This document shows, in pieces, positions 47,383 to 57,798 of a DNA stretch of 64,000 bases. The notes under the pieces were generated by a model. That model was not told the DNA's origin. It saw only the letters and a list, made by a program, of their open reading frames with translations, and made no database searches. The translations under genes were made by a program, and so were the position numbers. The stretch's first letter is position 1. Each line of letters starts with the position of its first letter. Source of the stretch: Microthrixaceae bacterium (GTDB lineage: Bacteria > Actinomycetota > Acidimicrobiia > Acidimicrobiales > Poriferisodalaceae); contig WTFX01000019.1 in assembly GCA_011523825.1 (NCBI GenBank), forward strand, positions 1-64,000, in the 5' to 3' direction.

Positions 47383-48549
47383 CTACAGATCGCTGTCGGC
47401 GCCGTCAGCGTCGGCGTCCTCGGCCTCCATCGGCGAGGGCACGGTCTCGAACGCGCTGAAGGGCCGCTCGCCGCTCTCGCCATCGGGCTCACCGCTGCGC
47501 ACCCAGACCGTTCGCTGCGGGAACGGAATCTCGATGCCGGCCTCGTCAAAGGCGTCCTTGATGCGCTTGCGCATCAGGCGCGCCGTCGCCCACTGCTCGG
47601 ATGGCTCGGTCTTGAGCATGACCCGGATAGTGACGGCATCAGCGCCAAAGGCCTGCACTCCGGAGAGGGTGGGTTCCTCAAGCACCGTGGTGCTCTCGCC
47701 TTGCTCCTGCCACACCTCGTCCGCGACTCGCTTGATGATCGCCATGGCCTGATCGAGGTCGGTGTCATAGGCCACGTCGAGGTCGAGTGGCACCCGGGCC
47801 CACAGCTGCGACATATTGCCCACGCGCGCGATCGCGCCGTTGGGCACATGCCACACCGTGCCGGAGATGTCGCGCAGCCGCGTGGTGCGCAGCCCGACCG
47901 ACTCGACCGTGCCGACGGCATCGCCGAGGTCGACCACGTCGCCGACGCCGTACTGATCTTCGATCAGCATGAACACGCCGGTCAGCAGATCGCGCACGAT
48001 CGACTGAGCGCCGAAGCCGACGGCGACGCCGATGATGCCGGCGCCTGCAATGAGCGGCCCGAGGTTCACGTCGAATTCGCCGAGCAGCATCATGAGCGCA
48101 ACGGCCCAGATGATCGTGGTGGCGATGCTCTTGAACAGCGTGCCCAGCGTCTGGGCCCGCTGGCTGGCACGCTCGGTGCGCTCGCGCAGCTGCGTCATCT
48201 TGGCCGCGAGCCGCTCCGGATCCCAGGTTCGGCCCTCTTCGGCGGTACGGGCGGCTTCGTCCTCCTCGGCGTGCTTCTTGTCGGACGCAATTCGCTCCAC
48301 CATGTGGTCGATGGCGCGACGCATGACCCGGCGGGCGATGACCGCCAGCAGCAGGATGACCAGCACCGTGAGCGGCTTGTCCACGATCCACACCGACGCC
48401 GATGCGAAGCCCTCGCTGCCGGTCCAGTCCAGGATGCGCTCGCAGACCCAGCTCGGCTCGGTGCCGCACACCTCTGTGCTGCGGCTGACTTCGAGCAGCG
48501 CGTCGACGGCGTCGGTCGCCGATTCAGCCTGTGCGAGAAGTCCCTGCAT
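47383..48549 (-). CDS. MscS-family mechanosensitive channel
   Basis: A 388-residue small-conductance channel homologue that relieves osmotic pressure. A membrane helix at about 55-75, a charged cytoplasmic loop (about 80-130) and a second helix (about 140-160) precede the pore helix LIAGAGIIGVAVGFGAQSIVRDLLTGVFML. The beta domain begins YGVGDVVDLGDAVGTVESVGLRTTRLRD. An acidic tail ends the chain. A TAGGCT box lies seven bases before ATG 48549. Confidence 0.92.
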   Translation of the reverse strand: MQGLLAQAESATDAVDALLEVSRSTEVCGTEPSWVCERILDWTGSEGFASASVWIVDKPLTVLVILLLAVIARRVMRRAIDHMVERIASDKKHAEEDEAARTAEEGRTWDPERLAAKMTQLRERTERASQRAQTLGTLFKSIATTIIWAVALMMLLGEFDVNLGPLIAGAGIIGVAVGFGAQSIVRDLLTGVFMLIEDQYGVGDVVDLGDAVGTVESVGLRTTRLRDISGTVWHVPNGAIARVGNMSQLWARVPLDLDVAYDTDLDQAMAIIKRVADEVWQEQGESTTVLEEPTLSGVQAFGADAVTIRVMLKTEPSEQWATARLMRKRIKDAFDEAGIEIPFPQRTVWVRSGEPDGESGERPFSAFETVPSPMEAEDADADGADSDL

Positions 48550-48556
48550 CTGAGGG

Positions 48557-48562
48557 AGCCTA
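48557..48562 (-). promoter_or_regulatory. -10 box of the mscS-type gene
   Basis: TAGGCT ends seven bases before ATG 48549. Confidence 0.45.
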
Positions 48563-48601
48563 GGAGTCAGCCCGAAGCCTGTGCGCCCACCCTCGGGTGC
48601 C

Positions 48602-48607
48602 TAGCAT
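48602..48607 (+). promoter_or_regulatory. -10 box of the first enoyl-CoA hydratase gene
   Basis: TAGCAT ends seven bases before ATG 48615 and selects it over an in-frame start at 48597. Confidence 0.5.
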
Positions 48608-48614
48608 CGCTGCG

Positions 48615-49457
48615 ATGTCAGAGGACACTTCCGCCGAAGGCGCCGACGATCGCACACGGCCCGATCACCTTCAGGCCGACGACCCGGAAGCCGCCGTGCT
48701 CTACGAGTTCGCCGGTGGCGTCGCCACGATCACGCTGAACCGGCCCGACTACCGCAATGCGCTCAGCGTCGAGATCGTGAACGGCATCGGTGATCACTTC
48801 GAAGCGGCATTGGCCGATCCTGGGGTACGAGCGATCCTGTTCACCCACGCCGGCAACACATTCTGCGCTGGTGCGGACCTGCGTGCCGCCCAGCCCGGGG
48901 TGCCCCAGCCGACATTGCGCCACAACTTCGTGGAGATCCTCGAGAAGATCATGACCTGCGACAAGCCCGTGGTGGGACGGCTGGCCGGTCATGTCACCGC
49001 CGGCGGCGTGGGGCTGGCTGCAGCGATGGACATCTCGATCGCCGCCGACGACGCCATCATCGGCTTCACCGAGGTTCGCATCGGCGTCGCGCCAGCGGTG
49101 ATCTCAGTGGTCTGCCTGCCGAAGCTGCGCCGCGCCGATGCCAGCGAGCTGTTCCTCGAGGGCGAGCGGGTGCCTGCTCCTCGAGCAGCGGCGGCGGGTC
49201 TGATCAATCGAGCGGTACCGCGCGAGCAGCTCGACGACGAGGTGACGGCGACGTTGCGTCGCCTGGTGCGGGGCGGCCCCAACGCGCTGGCCAACACCAA
49301 GCAGCTCGTCACGAGGGTGCCGCAGATGGACCGTGACGAGGCTTGGGAGTGGACGGCCGAACTGAGCCAGCGGCTGTTCCAGAGCGACGAAGCGGCCGAG
49401 GGCATCGCCGCCTTCCGCGAACGCCGCGATGCCAGCTGGGTGCCGCGCGAATCCTGA
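48615..49457 (+). CDS. Enoyl-CoA hydratase/isomerase family protein
   Basis: A 280-residue crotonase-fold protein. The oxyanion-hole segments are NTFCAGADLRAAQ and GHVTAGGVGLAAAMDISIA. EVRIGVAPAVISV occupies the catalytic region, where one Glu of true hydratases seems to be replaced, so isomerase or another crotonase activity is possible. The first 30 residues are an acidic extension. A second crotonase gene follows 44 bases later. Confidence 0.9.
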   Translation: MSEDTSAEGADDRTRPDHLQADDPEAAVLYEFAGGVATITLNRPDYRNALSVEIVNGIGDHFEAALADPGVRAILFTHAGNTFCAGADLRAAQPGVPQPTLRHNFVEILEKIMTCDKPVVGRLAGHVTAGGVGLAAAMDISIAADDAIIGFTEVRIGVAPAVISVVCLPKLRRADASELFLEGERVPAPRAAAAGLINRAVPREQLDDEVTATLRRLVRGGPNALANTKQLVTRVPQMDRDEAWEWTAELSQRLFQSDEAAEGIAAFRERRDASWVPRES

Positions 49458-49487
49458 ACATCTCCGGCATGTTCAGGGGACGGGCGG

Positions 49488-49493
49488 TAGCGT
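49488..49493 (+). promoter_or_regulatory. -10 box of the second enoyl-CoA hydratase gene
   Basis: TAGCGT ends eight bases before GTG 49502. Confidence 0.4.
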
Positions 49494-49501
49494 CAGCCGC
49501 C

Positions 49502-50287
49502 GTGAGCGGGCAGGTGCATCTCGAACGCGACGGCCATGTGGGCCGCATCATCCTCGACCATCCTGAGCGGCACAACGCCATCAGCGCGCAGATGTGGAAC
49601 GGCATCACCGACGCCGCGACCGAACTGGAGCACGACCACGAGATCCGGGTAGTGGTGATCCGCGGTGCCGGTGAGCGCGCGTTCGCGGCAGGCGCCGATA
49701 TCAGCCAGTTCGGCGAACAGCGGTCAGACGCGAGCGGCAACCGCGACTACGACGACACGACCTCGAGAGCACATGCGTCGCTGCTGGGACTGTCCAAGCC
49801 GCTCATCGCTGCCATCCATGGCTACTGCATCGGCGGTGGCCTGGCGGTGGCCCTGACAGCCGACCTGCGAGTCGCCGCCGAAGATGCGCAGTTCACGATC
49901 CCCGCCGCACGTCTCGGGCTCGGCTACGGCGCCGCCGGCATCGGCACGCTGATGCGGCTGGTCGGACCTTCTGCAGCCAAACGCATCTTCTTCCTGGCCG
50001 ACCGCTTCGGAGCGCAGGAAGCCCTGCAGATGGGGCTCGTCAACCGGGTGGTGCCCAAAGCGCACCTCGAGGCCTCCGTCGACGAATGGACCGATCTCAT
50101 CGGCCAGAACGCTCCGCTGACCATCGCTGCCGCCAAGGCTGCGCTCACCCAGTGGCAGAAGCCGGAATCTCAGCGTGACTTCAGCGAAGTGGAGGCGATG
50201 ATCCGGGCGTGCTTCGACAGCGAGGACTACCAAGAAGGCGTCGAAGCGTTCATGAACAAGCGCCGGCCCGAATTCAAGGGCCGCTGA
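49502..50287 (+). CDS. Enoyl-CoA hydratase family protein
   Basis: A 261-residue crotonase. ERAFAAGADISQFGE and GYCIGGGLAVALTADLRVAAEDAQF form the oxyanion hole and acyl-CoA site; ARLGLGYGAAGIGTLMRLVG covers the active-site loop. The C-terminal EGVEAFMNKRRPEFKGR is typical. I choose GTG 49502 because of the -10 box; ATG 49469 would add 11 residues. It probably acts on acyl-CoA intermediates together with ETF. Confidence 0.92.
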   Translation: MSGQVHLERDGHVGRIILDHPERHNAISAQMWNGITDAATELEHDHEIRVVVIRGAGERAFAAGADISQFGEQRSDASGNRDYDDTTSRAHASLLGLSKPLIAAIHGYCIGGGLAVALTADLRVAAEDAQFTIPAARLGLGYGAAGIGTLMRLVGPSAAKRIFFLADRFGAQEALQMGLVNRVVPKAHLEASVDEWTDLIGQNAPLTIAAAKAALTQWQKPESQRDFSEVEAMIRACFDSEDYQEGVEAFMNKRRPEFKGR

Positions 50288-50305
50288 GTTCGGAGCTCGG
50301 CGGCC
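50279..50305. terminator. Bidirectional hairpin between enoyl-CoA hydratase and rsgA
   Basis: GGCCGCTGAG pairs with CTCGGCGGCC around a seven-base loop (10 bp, one T-G wobble). The TGA stop of the hydratase gene lies inside the left arm. There is no T-run. The convergent rsgA stop is 15 bases away. Confidence 0.55.
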
Positions 50306-50319
50306 AAGAGAGGTTCGCG

Positions 50320-51459
50320 TCAGCGAGGGCTGCGCTGGTCGTCGAATCGATCCCCCGCCATGTCTGCGACCAGTTCGAGATACGTGCGCAGGCGCTCGGC
50401 TGCCAGCTCCCCGGCCGCTGCCGCGGCGGTCAGGGCACAATCCGGCTCGACCGTGTGCGAGCAGTCGGCGAAGCGGCAATAGGGGGCCCGTTCGGCAATC
50501 TCCGGAAATGCCTGGGCAAGCCCGCTCGCTGCGTCTGGTCGCCCAGCCTGGATTCCCGCTCCCAGATCGCCGCTCCAGGGGATCAGATCCTGCAAGCCCG
50601 GGGTGTCCACGAATGTCCCTCCATCGGGCCCGCCGACTGGGACAAGCTGACGACGCACCGTCGTATGGCGTCCGCGGCCGTCCGGACTCAGTGGGGCCAC
50701 GGGCACTACGTCGGCCCCGGTGAGCCGGTTGACCAGCGATGACTTGCCGACGCCGGACGCACCGCTGAGCGCGACCGTCGCCCCGTTGCCGGCCAGTGCG
50801 CCGAGGCGGTCGAGCCCACGACCGTCGAGGGCGCTGGTTGACAGGATCGGCACGTCTGCCGCGGCGGAGCCGAGCCGGCGACGCAGGGCATCGACGGTCG
50901 CCTCGTGCTCGGCGTTCGACACCGTGTCGATCTTGTTCACGATGATCACCGGTCGAGCGCCGCCGCTGAACGCCGCCGTGAGATACCACTCGATCCGGTG
51001 GCCTGCAGAATCCGGTGCTGCCGAGCCCGCAACAGATCCGGTGCCGGCGGGTGTGGGGGTGGTGACGACGGCGAGCGTGTCGGCGTTGGCTGCCACCAGT
51101 TGCGGTCGTGCGCGCGGGCCGGCTGCGCGACGGCACAGCAGTGACCTGCGGGCGAGAACAGCGGTGATCGTCACGCGGCGATCGTGACGGGGTTCGGTTG
51201 AGCGGACGACCCAGTCGCCGACGGTCGGGTAGTCGAACGGCGTGCGGGCTGCGCGGCGCGCGGCAGCATCAAGCGCGCCGGTGACCTCACCGGTGCCATC
51301 GACGAGTTCGTAGGCGCCCCGATGCTCGACCGCGACGCGGCTGACGGTGTACCCGCTCGGCACTTGGGGCACGGGCACGGCTCGGCGCTGCCAGCCAAGC
51401 TGGCCGAGTGTCGGCGGAGGCGGTGACCCGCCGGCTTGCCGATCCGCAGCGTCACTCAC
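50320..51459 (-). CDS. rsgA: Ribosome small-subunit GTPase RsgA
   Basis: A 379-residue circularly permuted GTPase for late 30S maturation. An N-terminal OB-fold (about 70-130) is followed by G4 IIVNKID, then G1 GASGVGKSS and G3 DTPGL, the permuted order. A zinc site CRFADCSHTVEPDC is near the C-terminus. GTG 51459 overlaps the stop of the preceding lipoprotein gene by eight bases. Confidence 0.95.
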   Translation of the reverse strand: MSDAADRQAGGSPPPPTLGQLGWQRRAVPVPQVPSGYTVSRVAVEHRGAYELVDGTGEVTGALDAAARRAARTPFDYPTVGDWVVRSTEPRHDRRVTITAVLARRSLLCRRAAGPRARPQLVAANADTLAVVTTPTPAGTGSVAGSAAPDSAGHRIEWYLTAAFSGGARPVIIVNKIDTVSNAEHEATVDALRRRLGSAAADVPILSTSALDGRGLDRLGALAGNGATVALSGASGVGKSSLVNRLTGADVVPVAPLSPDGRGRHTTVRRQLVPVGGPDGGTFVDTPGLQDLIPWSGDLGAGIQAGRPDAASGLAQAFPEIAERAPYCRFADCSHTVEPDCALTAAAAAGELAAERLRTYLELVADMAGDRFDDQRSPR

Positions 51460-53284
51460 GACGCAGCCACGCCTCGTCGTAGCGGCCGACGCCGAGTCGC
51501 TGCCCTTCGACCACGCCGCCGTTGGGAAGCGATGTCCGCCCCAGTCCTTCGACGTCCGCCGTTGCCGCCACCACGCTCGACGAGTAGGCCAGAAGAACGT
51601 AGGGGGCTTCGTTGGCTAACTCGGCCATGAACTGCGCGACGGCGTCGCGCCGGTCGTCCCCTGCGTCAGTCGACTTGATCAGGCTCGCCAGAGCGGTCAA
51701 GTGCTCACCGCTGATGTTGGACGCGTTGAGCGGCGTGGTTCGCACCGGGCCGACGGCGGCCGATGCCAGCACCGCTGGATCGGACTCGCCGCCGACGCGC
51801 CAGCACGTTGCGCCGAAATCACCGGCGAACGAAGGGCTCTGGACCACCGAGCCCATGACACGGCTGATGAGCCCCGTGCGAGCCAGGGTCTCGACCTCGA
51901 CATCGACGAGACCGGTGTTCTCCCACTGGCGCTCCAGCTCAGCGGTCATCCGGCCAAGGGCGAGGTCGTTGGTGCACAGCACTCGGAGGCGCACAGGCTC
52001 GCCGGGATCCCGGTCGTCGGATCGTTCGGGATCCTCCGTGTACTCACGCAGCAGCGCATGGGCGCGCTCGACGTCGTGGATCGGCCAGGCCGCTGCGACC
52101 TCAGTCGAATGCCAGATGCTTGCGGGCGACCACCACTGCGTCGCAGCCAGCGAGTCGACATCGGGGCCGAGTGCAGAGACGAGCCGGGACTGGTCGGCAG
52201 CGGCCACCAACGCTCGTCGCACGCGGATGTCGTCGAGCGGGGCGCGCAGCAGGTTGAACAGAACCACTCCGGCGTTGTCGTCGAATCGCCGGACGGCAGT
52301 GAGCCGGCGGCCCGCTCCGTCAGTTGCCGCGGCTGCGGCCGTGGACAGCTCGGCCGATCTCGACATCAGAATGTCGCCGCGGCCGTCGAGCAACGCCTCA
52401 AGTCGCTGTCGCTCGTCGGCGATCTCGGTGAAGGTGATGTCGGCGGCCCACGGCAGGGTCGAGCCGTCCGATGCGGTGCGCCAGTAGTCGGGGTTCGCCT
52501 CCAGCACCGCCGGCTCGCCCACCGACCAGCGCCGGAAGACGAACGGCCCCGTGCCGACCGGCGCTCTGGCAAAGATGCCCGGGTCGGCCTCGGCGGCGAC
52601 CACGGAGAAGACCCGACCGACCGGGCCGGCCAGCGCAGCAGGCAGGCCGGCGTTGGGCTCGCTCAACTCGATGACCAGCGTCAGCTCGTCGACGACGATG
52701 ACCGAGGTGATGCGAGCTTCCCGCAGGTGGCCGCTGCTGGCTCGACCTGAGCGCAGGTAGTCGTCGATGCCGGTCTTGACCGTGAGCGCATCCAGCGGCT
52801 CGCCGTCGGTGAAGGCGATGCCCGGCCGCAGCGTGATCGTCCATCGCTGCAACGAAGCATCCGCTGACACCGACTCGGCAAGCCAGGGTTCCACCGATCC
52901 GTCGGGAAGCACGACCGTGAGCGTCTCGAGGACGTGGTCCAGCACATTGCGGCAAGACCATGCGCAGACGTGATCCCATGGTGTCCAGCCGGTGATGGGC
53001 GTGGGATCGGCGGCCAGCAGCACGCGCAGCGTGCCGCCCCGGCGTGGTGATGTGCCCTCCAACCGCTGCGTTGTCGGCACCGCCGACTGCCCGGATCCGC
53101 CGTTCGTTGGAGTGATGTCCTCCGTGCCCTCGCTGCCAGCGATCGTTGGCGTCACCGTCTCCGGTTCCGGCGTGTCGTCAGTAGCTGTGCTGCACGCCCC
53201 CATCAGCAGCAGGACCGTGGCAAGGGCCGCAATACCGGCGCGCCGCGATCTCAGGAGCCCGGGCCTTTGCCGCTCGTTGCCCAT
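51452..53284 (-). CDS. ABC transporter substrate-binding lipoprotein, family 5
   Basis: A 610-residue extracellular solute-binding protein of the peptide/nickel (SBP_bac_5) type. The signal sequence AALATVLLLMGAC ends at the lipobox Cys31. SPRRGGTLRVLL starts the mature domain, WTITLRPGIAFTDGEPLDA is a family hallmark, and GTGPFVFRRW and DIRVRRALVAAADQSRLV follow. No permease or ATPase genes are nearby, so it is an orphan. The ligand is unknown; oligopeptides are the usual one. Confidence 0.9.
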   Translation of the reverse strand: MGNERQRPGLLRSRRAGIAALATVLLLMGACSTATDDTPEPETVTPTIAGSEGTEDITPTNGGSGQSAVPTTQRLEGTSPRRGGTLRVLLAADPTPITGWTPWDHVCAWSCRNVLDHVLETLTVVLPDGSVEPWLAESVSADASLQRWTITLRPGIAFTDGEPLDALTVKTGIDDYLRSGRASSGHLREARITSVIVVDELTLVIELSEPNAGLPAALAGPVGRVFSVVAAEADPGIFARAPVGTGPFVFRRWSVGEPAVLEANPDYWRTASDGSTLPWAADITFTEIADERQRLEALLDGRGDILMSRSAELSTAAAAATDGAGRRLTAVRRFDDNAGVVLFNLLRAPLDDIRVRRALVAAADQSRLVSALGPDVDSLAATQWWSPASIWHSTEVAAAWPIHDVERAHALLREYTEDPERSDDRDPGEPVRLRVLCTNDLALGRMTAELERQWENTGLVDVEVETLARTGLISRVMGSVVQSPSFAGDFGATCWRVGGESDPAVLASAAVGPVRTTPLNASNISGEHLTALASLIKSTDAGDDRRDAVAQFMAELANEAPYVLLAYSSSVVAATADVEGLGRTSLPNGGVVEGQRLGVGRYDEAWLRRE

Positions 53285-53365
53285 GAACGCGGGCTGGCGT
53301 TTGTGCTGTGCACCGTTTCTGACGCTAGTGGCGCGATGATCAAGGCCGATTAAGGAGTGAGCCTC

Positions 53366-54652
53366 ATGTCCACCGGTCTTGCCGTCGTGCTCGGTCTCCT
53401 GGCGGGTCTCGCCGTGGGGGCGGTCATTGCGTGGGCCGTGCGCTCACGCGGGCTGAGACAGGTTGAGCTCGAACGCGACGAGGCGCGCGACGAGTCGGCC
53501 GGGCAACGCGACACTGTCGCTGAGTTGCGGGCCCAGCTCGCCTCGGTCGAAGCCGATCGGGCCGCCCGCGTCGAGGAGATGGCGAAGCAGCAGGCTGAGA
53601 TCGAGGGCCGCTTCAAAGAGATCGCGGCCCAGGTCAGCGAGACCACGCGGGACGCCTTCATGAAGGAGTTCCGCGACCTGACCGACGAGCAGACCAAGAC
53701 GGCGGGCAAGACGGTCTCCGAACTTGTCACGCCCATGCGGGAACGCCTGCAGGAACTGCAGGAGCATGTCAGCAATGCCGACAAGGCTCGGGTGGCGGAC
53801 GCGGCCAAGGTCTCGAAGAGCGTCGATCAACTGGTGTCAGAGACGAGTGGTCTGCGCCAGATCCTGCGCGACTCCAAGATGCGGGGTGCCTGGGGAGAGC
53901 AGCATCTCCGCAATGTCATCGAAGCCGCCGGCATGAGCCGCCACATCGACTACATCGAGCAGGCCACTGTCGGCGAACCGGGAGGCGAGGGCCGGCTGCG
54001 GCCCGACGTGGTCGTCAAGGTACCGGGCGGGGCGAGCGTCGTGATCGACGCCAAGACGCCGTTCGCCGCATACGACCGGGCTGTTCAGACCGCTGATCAA
54101 GCCGAGCAGCAGCAAGCGCTCGCGGAACACGCCGCGGCTCTCAGCGAGCGGGCGAAGGAGCTGGGTGAACGCGACTACGGCCGCTGGGTGCCCGGGTCGC
54201 CCGACTTCGTGCTCATGTACGTGCCGACCGACCCGATGCTCGACGTGGCCATGGACGTCGACAGCGATGTCTGGCAGAACGCGTGGCACCGTCACCGGGT
54301 GCTGATTGCGACCCCGGGCTTGCTGATTGCGTTCCTGCGAACGGTGGCACTGGCATGGCAGCGACAGGACATCGCCCGCAATGCTGAGAAGGTCGCGAAC
54401 CTCGGCAACGAGCTGTACTCCCGCCTCTCGACGTACATCGAGCACGTGGACAAGATGGGTCGGGGCCTGCGCAGCGCGGTGGGTGCCTACAACGACAGCG
54501 TGGGCTCGTTCGAGCGCATGGTGTTGCCCCAAGCCCGTCGCTTCCGGGAGCTGGGTTCCGTCACGGGAGGCGAGGAACTCAACGAGCCAAGCCTGGTGGA
54601 GCGCGATGTGCGGGCCGCCAATGCGCCCGAGCTTCCCTCAGGCGACGATTGA
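53366..54652 (+). CDS. rmuC: RmuC-family DNA recombination protein
   Basis: A 428-residue protein with an N-terminal membrane helix (about 4-22), a coiled coil (about 28-160) and a nuclease-like core. [43 protein letters not shown] and [19 protein letters not shown] are family signatures, the second containing the PD-(D/E)xK-like residues. RmuC limits inversions at short repeats in E. coli. ATG 53366 has AAGGAG eight bases upstream. It overlaps the convergent coxL-type gene by 15 bases. Confidence 0.93.
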   Translation: MSTGLAVVLGLLAGLAVGAVIAWAVRSRGLRQVELERDEARDESAGQRDTVAELRAQLASVEADRAARVEEMAKQQAEIEGRFKEIAAQVSETTRDAFMKEFRDLTDEQTKTAGKTVSELVTPMRERLQELQEHVSNADKARVADAAKVSKSVDQLVSETSGLRQILRDSKMRGAWGEQHLRNVIEAAGMSRHIDYIEQATVGEPGGEGRLRPDVVVKVPGGASVVIDAKTPFAAYDRAVQTADQAEQQQALAEHAAALSERAKELGERDYGRWVPGSPDFVLMYVPTDPMLDVAMDVDSDVWQNAWHRHRVLIATPGLLIAFLRTVALAWQRQDIARNAEKVANLGNELYSRLSTYIEHVDKMGRGLRSAVGAYNDSVGSFERMVLPQARRFRELGSVTGGEELNEPSLVERDVRAANAPELPSGDD

Positions 54653-56947
54653 GCCAGCACCGACTGCGTCGGTGATGGCCTGCCAAACGCGTTGGGGGGT
54701 GAGCGGCATGTCGATGTGGCGGATGCCCAGGTGGGCGACGGCGTCGACGACGGCATTCTGGATGGCGGGCGTGGCGCCGACGGTGCCCGACTCGCCGATG
54801 CCCTTGGCGCCGAGCGGGTTGATGTGCGTGGGGGTCTCCAGCACCACGCGGTCGAAGAAGGGCAGCTCCGCTGCCGAGATGATCGGGTAGTCCGCGAAGT
54901 TCCCGGTGAGCGGGTTGCCGTCGGAGTCGTAGACGAACTCCTCGTACAGCGCCTGGGCCGCCCCCTGTGCGAGGCCCCCGTGCACCTGCCCGGCTGCGAG
55001 CAGCGGGTTGAGGATGGTGCCGGCATCGTCGCAGGCCACGAGCCGGCGCAGCTCTACGTCACCGGTGTGGCGGTCGACCTCGACCACGGCGACATGGGTG
55101 CCGAACGGGAACGTGGGTGCTTCAGAGTCGAACACTTCCTCGGCATGCAGCAGGCGTGGCCCTTCTCGGCCGTTCATTGCTGCGAGGTGTTCGGCGATCG
55201 CCGTCCAGCCCACCGACACCGCCGGGGTGCCGACGACGTGGAACGCACCGGCCCCGGTGTCGAGCGTGATGTCCGCCGGGTCGGCTTCCAGCAGCGTCGC
55301 CGCCACCGATCGGGCCTGATCGACCAGCGTGGCGGAGGCTTCCCAGATGGCCGCACCGGCCAGCTGCACCGACCGCGAGCCGCCCGTCACCTCGCCGCGG
55401 GGCACCTCGTCGGTGTCGCCGTGGACGATGTCGATGTTCTCCATCGGCACGCCGGTACGGTCGGATATGAGCATCGCCCACGAGGTGTGGTGGCCCTGCC
55501 CGTACGGCGATGAACCGGTGCGAGCCACGATGCGACCGCCCGCGAGCAGCTCCACTGCCCCGTACTCGGAACGCCCGATGCCGGCAGTGCGCTCGACGTA
55601 GGTCGCCAAGCCGATGCCGAGCAGCTTGTCGTCGCCGTCTACGCGGCGGCGGGCCTGCTCTGCGCGCAATGCGCTGTAGCCGGCCGCGTCGAGCGCAGCA
55701 TCCAGGCTGGCCTCGTACGCGCCGGTGTCGTAGGGCATGCCGGTGCGGGTGGTGAGCGGGAAAGCCTCCGGCTGCAAGAAGTTCTTCCGGCGCACCTCGG
55801 CAGGGTCCATGTCGATCTCGGCAGCGAAGACGTCGACGGCTCGCTCGATCGCCGCCGCCGCTTCGGGCCGGCCGGCGCCCCGGTAGGGACCGGTCGGCGT
55901 GGTGTTGGTGAGCACCGAGACCGAGGTGAAGCCCAGCGTGGCGATGTCGTAGCAGCCCGCGAGCATCGCCCGGCCGTTGTTCGGCAACGCCGCACCCATG
56001 TTCCCGTAGGCACCAGCCTGCTGAACCACGTGCACCGCAAATGCCGTGATGCGACCGTCACGGGTGCCGCCGATGCGGCAGTACTGGATCTGGCCGCGGC
56101 CGTGAACGAGACCCACCATGTCGTCGGTGCGCGAGGGCACCCACATGACCGGCCGGCCAGTGCGCGCTGCGAGCCAACCCAGCAGCGCCTCCTCGGGATG
56201 CGGCCGAGCCTTCGCTCCGAAGCTGCCTCCCACGTCGCGGGAGAGCACGCGCATCTGGGATCGGTCGAGCTCGAGCATCTTGGCAAGACCGGCGCGCACC
56301 GGGTGAGGTCCCTGGCCGGCATTGACATGGTGCAGGCGTCCGTCGTCGGCCCAGCGACTCGCCGCGACGCGCGGCTCCAAGGGGCACGGTGCGATGCGGT
56401 TGTTGATCGTGCGGACCTCGGCGACCGCCTCGCATGAGTCGAAGTCGGCCTGCTCGCCGTCGAGCGACATGCGGATCACCACGTTCGGCTCCGCCATGCC
56501 GTCGAACAGCGCTGGGCCCTCGAGTGCTTCTTCGGGATCGACGAGCGCCGGCAGCGCCTCGTAGTCGACGATGACCAGCTCAGCCGCGTCGATCGCGGCG
56601 GCCGGGCTGTCCGCTACCACGACGGCGATGGGCTCGCCTACGAATCGCACCCGGTCGGCGGCCAGCATCGGGCGCACGATGGCGGCGTCGAACGCCGGGT
56701 TCGGCGACGGGTAGGGCTCCAGATTGAGATCGGCTGCCGTGACCACATCGACCACACCGGGCGCGTTGCGTGCCACGCTCACATCGAGGTCGGTGATCTC
56801 GGCATGAGGAACCGTCGACGTCACGTAGCAGGCATGCGCCATGGGCTCCCAGTCGGCATCGGCGGTGAGGTTGGCGACGAACTGTCCTTGGCCGCGCAGC
56901 AGCGACTCGTCCTCGCGCCGGACTACAGATGTCCCTCGCAATGCCAT
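54638..56947 (-). CDS. Xanthine-dehydrogenase/CoxL-family molybdoenzyme large subunit
   Basis: A 769-residue molybdopterin-cytosine-dinucleotide enzyme subunit. An N-terminal aldehyde oxidase a/b hammerhead (about 10-140) precedes the Mo-binding part. The active-site loop reads PYRGAGR (354-360), the form II type, not the AYRCSFR of true CO dehydrogenase. The catalytic Glu is Glu719 in [16 protein letters not shown]. The FAD (CoxM) and iron-sulfur (CoxS) partners are not adjacent. The substrate is unknown, probably an aldehyde or N-heterocycle. ATG 56947 fits the family start [13 protein letters not shown]. Confidence 0.92.
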   Translation of the reverse strand: MALRGTSVVRREDESLLRGQGQFVANLTADADWEPMAHACYVTSTVPHAEITDLDVSVARNAPGVVDVVTAADLNLEPYPSPNPAFDAAIVRPMLAADRVRFVGEPIAVVVADSPAAAIDAAELVIVDYEALPALVDPEEALEGPALFDGMAEPNVVIRMSLDGEQADFDSCEAVAEVRTINNRIAPCPLEPRVAASRWADDGRLHHVNAGQGPHPVRAGLAKMLELDRSQMRVLSRDVGGSFGAKARPHPEEALLGWLAARTGRPVMWVPSRTDDMVGLVHGRGQIQYCRIGGTRDGRITAFAVHVVQQAGAYGNMGAALPNNGRAMLAGCYDIATLGFTSVSVLTNTTPTGPYRGAGRPEAAAAIERAVDVFAAEIDMDPAEVRRKNFLQPEAFPLTTRTGMPYDTGAYEASLDAALDAAGYSALRAEQARRRVDGDDKLLGIGLATYVERTAGIGRSEYGAVELLAGGRIVARTGSSPYGQGHHTSWAMLISDRTGVPMENIDIVHGDTDEVPRGEVTGGSRSVQLAGAAIWEASATLVDQARSVAATLLEADPADITLDTGAGAFHVVGTPAVSVGWTAIAEHLAAMNGREGPRLLHAEEVFDSEAPTFPFGTHVAVVEVDRHTGDVELRRLVACDDAGTILNPLLAAGQVHGGLAQGAAQALYEEFVYDSDGNPLTGNFADYPIISAAELPFFDRVVLETPTHINPLGAKGIGESGTVGATPAIQNAVVDAVAHLGIRHIDMPLTPQRVWQAITDAVGAGSIVA

Positions 56948-57024
56948 GAATCGACCTGCCTCTGTGTCGCGTTGCCTACCGCCGCCGGCCTCGGGTCGAC
57001 GCCCGGGCGATTGTGGCAGAGGAG

Positions 57025-57798
57025 CTACCAGCGCGCTGTCGGATCCAGCGCGAGCACCTCGACCATCTCCGCGTGCAGCGCTGCGAAGTGGGGTGAGCGC
57101 AGTCCGGTTCGGCCGTTTGCCGCTGATGCGGGGTCGGCGTGCTCCGGCCACTGCGGTTGGTATCCGGCCTCAGCAAGGGTGTCATCGACCGCTGCCTGCC
57201 ATTCGGCACGCTGGTCGCTCATTGGGCGAGCAATGATGCCTGCAGCAACGAGGCCATCGGCAGCGCAGTCGGGCGGAAGCTCGAACAGCTCACACGCCAA
57301 CGGCGTGAACTGATCGAAGAGCGGGAGCAGCTGCGATCGACCTGCCTCGGTGCGCAGCAGCCGTGACAGCAAACCCGACGCGTGGCGCAGGTGCGATCGT
57401 TCCTCGGCCAGAGCTCGGCGCGCAACGGCGCCGAGGGCTTCCCACGATGAGTCGGCCAGCGCTGCCCAGCGAACGGTCTCGGCCGTGTCGTACAGGAAGT
57501 GCCGGACCAAGGTCTCGCCCCAGTCGCGGCAGGGCAGCTCGGTGAGGTGCGCGCTGCGGTACTCGTGCGGCTGGCGTCCATAGGCCAATGCGTCGATGTC
57601 GTCGCCCAGCAGCCCGTACAGCGCACGGGCATGACCCAACTCGTCCTGGCTGATCGAGGTCAGCGCCAGATCCTCCTCGAGGAACGGGCCGACTGCGATC
57701 CACCACGCCAGGTTCTGGCCGATGCACAGCTCGTCATCGGCGAGCGCCAGCACCATCTCGCGCGGGCCGCCCATGCTTGCCTGAGCAGAGTCGGTCAT
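57025..57798 (-). CDS. paaC: Phenylacetyl-CoA epoxidase subunit PaaC
   Basis: A 257-residue ferritin-fold subunit that pairs with PaaA as the non-catalytic partner. MVLALADDELCIGQNLAWWI, SISQDELGHARALYGLLGDD and DWGETLVRHFLYDTAE are family features. ATG 57798 overlaps the paaB stop by ATGA. It is the last gene of paaADBC. Confidence 0.95.
   Translation of the reverse strand: MTDSAQASMGGPREMVLALADDELCIGQNLAWWIAVGPFLEEDLALTSISQDELGHARALYGLLGDDIDALAYGRQPHEYRSAHLTELPCRDWGETLVRHFLYDTAETVRWAALADSSWEALGAVARRALAEERSHLRHASGLLSRLLRTEAGRSQLLPLFDQFTPLACELFELPPDCAADGLVAAGIIARPMSDQRAEWQAAVDDTLAEAGYQPQWPEHADPASAANGRTGLRSPHFAALHAEMVEVLALDPTARW

Noticed and set aside
54638..56947. Carbon monoxide dehydrogenase large subunit
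   Set aside because: The active-site loop is PYRGAGR, not the AYRCSFR required for the copper-molybdenum site of true CO dehydrogenase.
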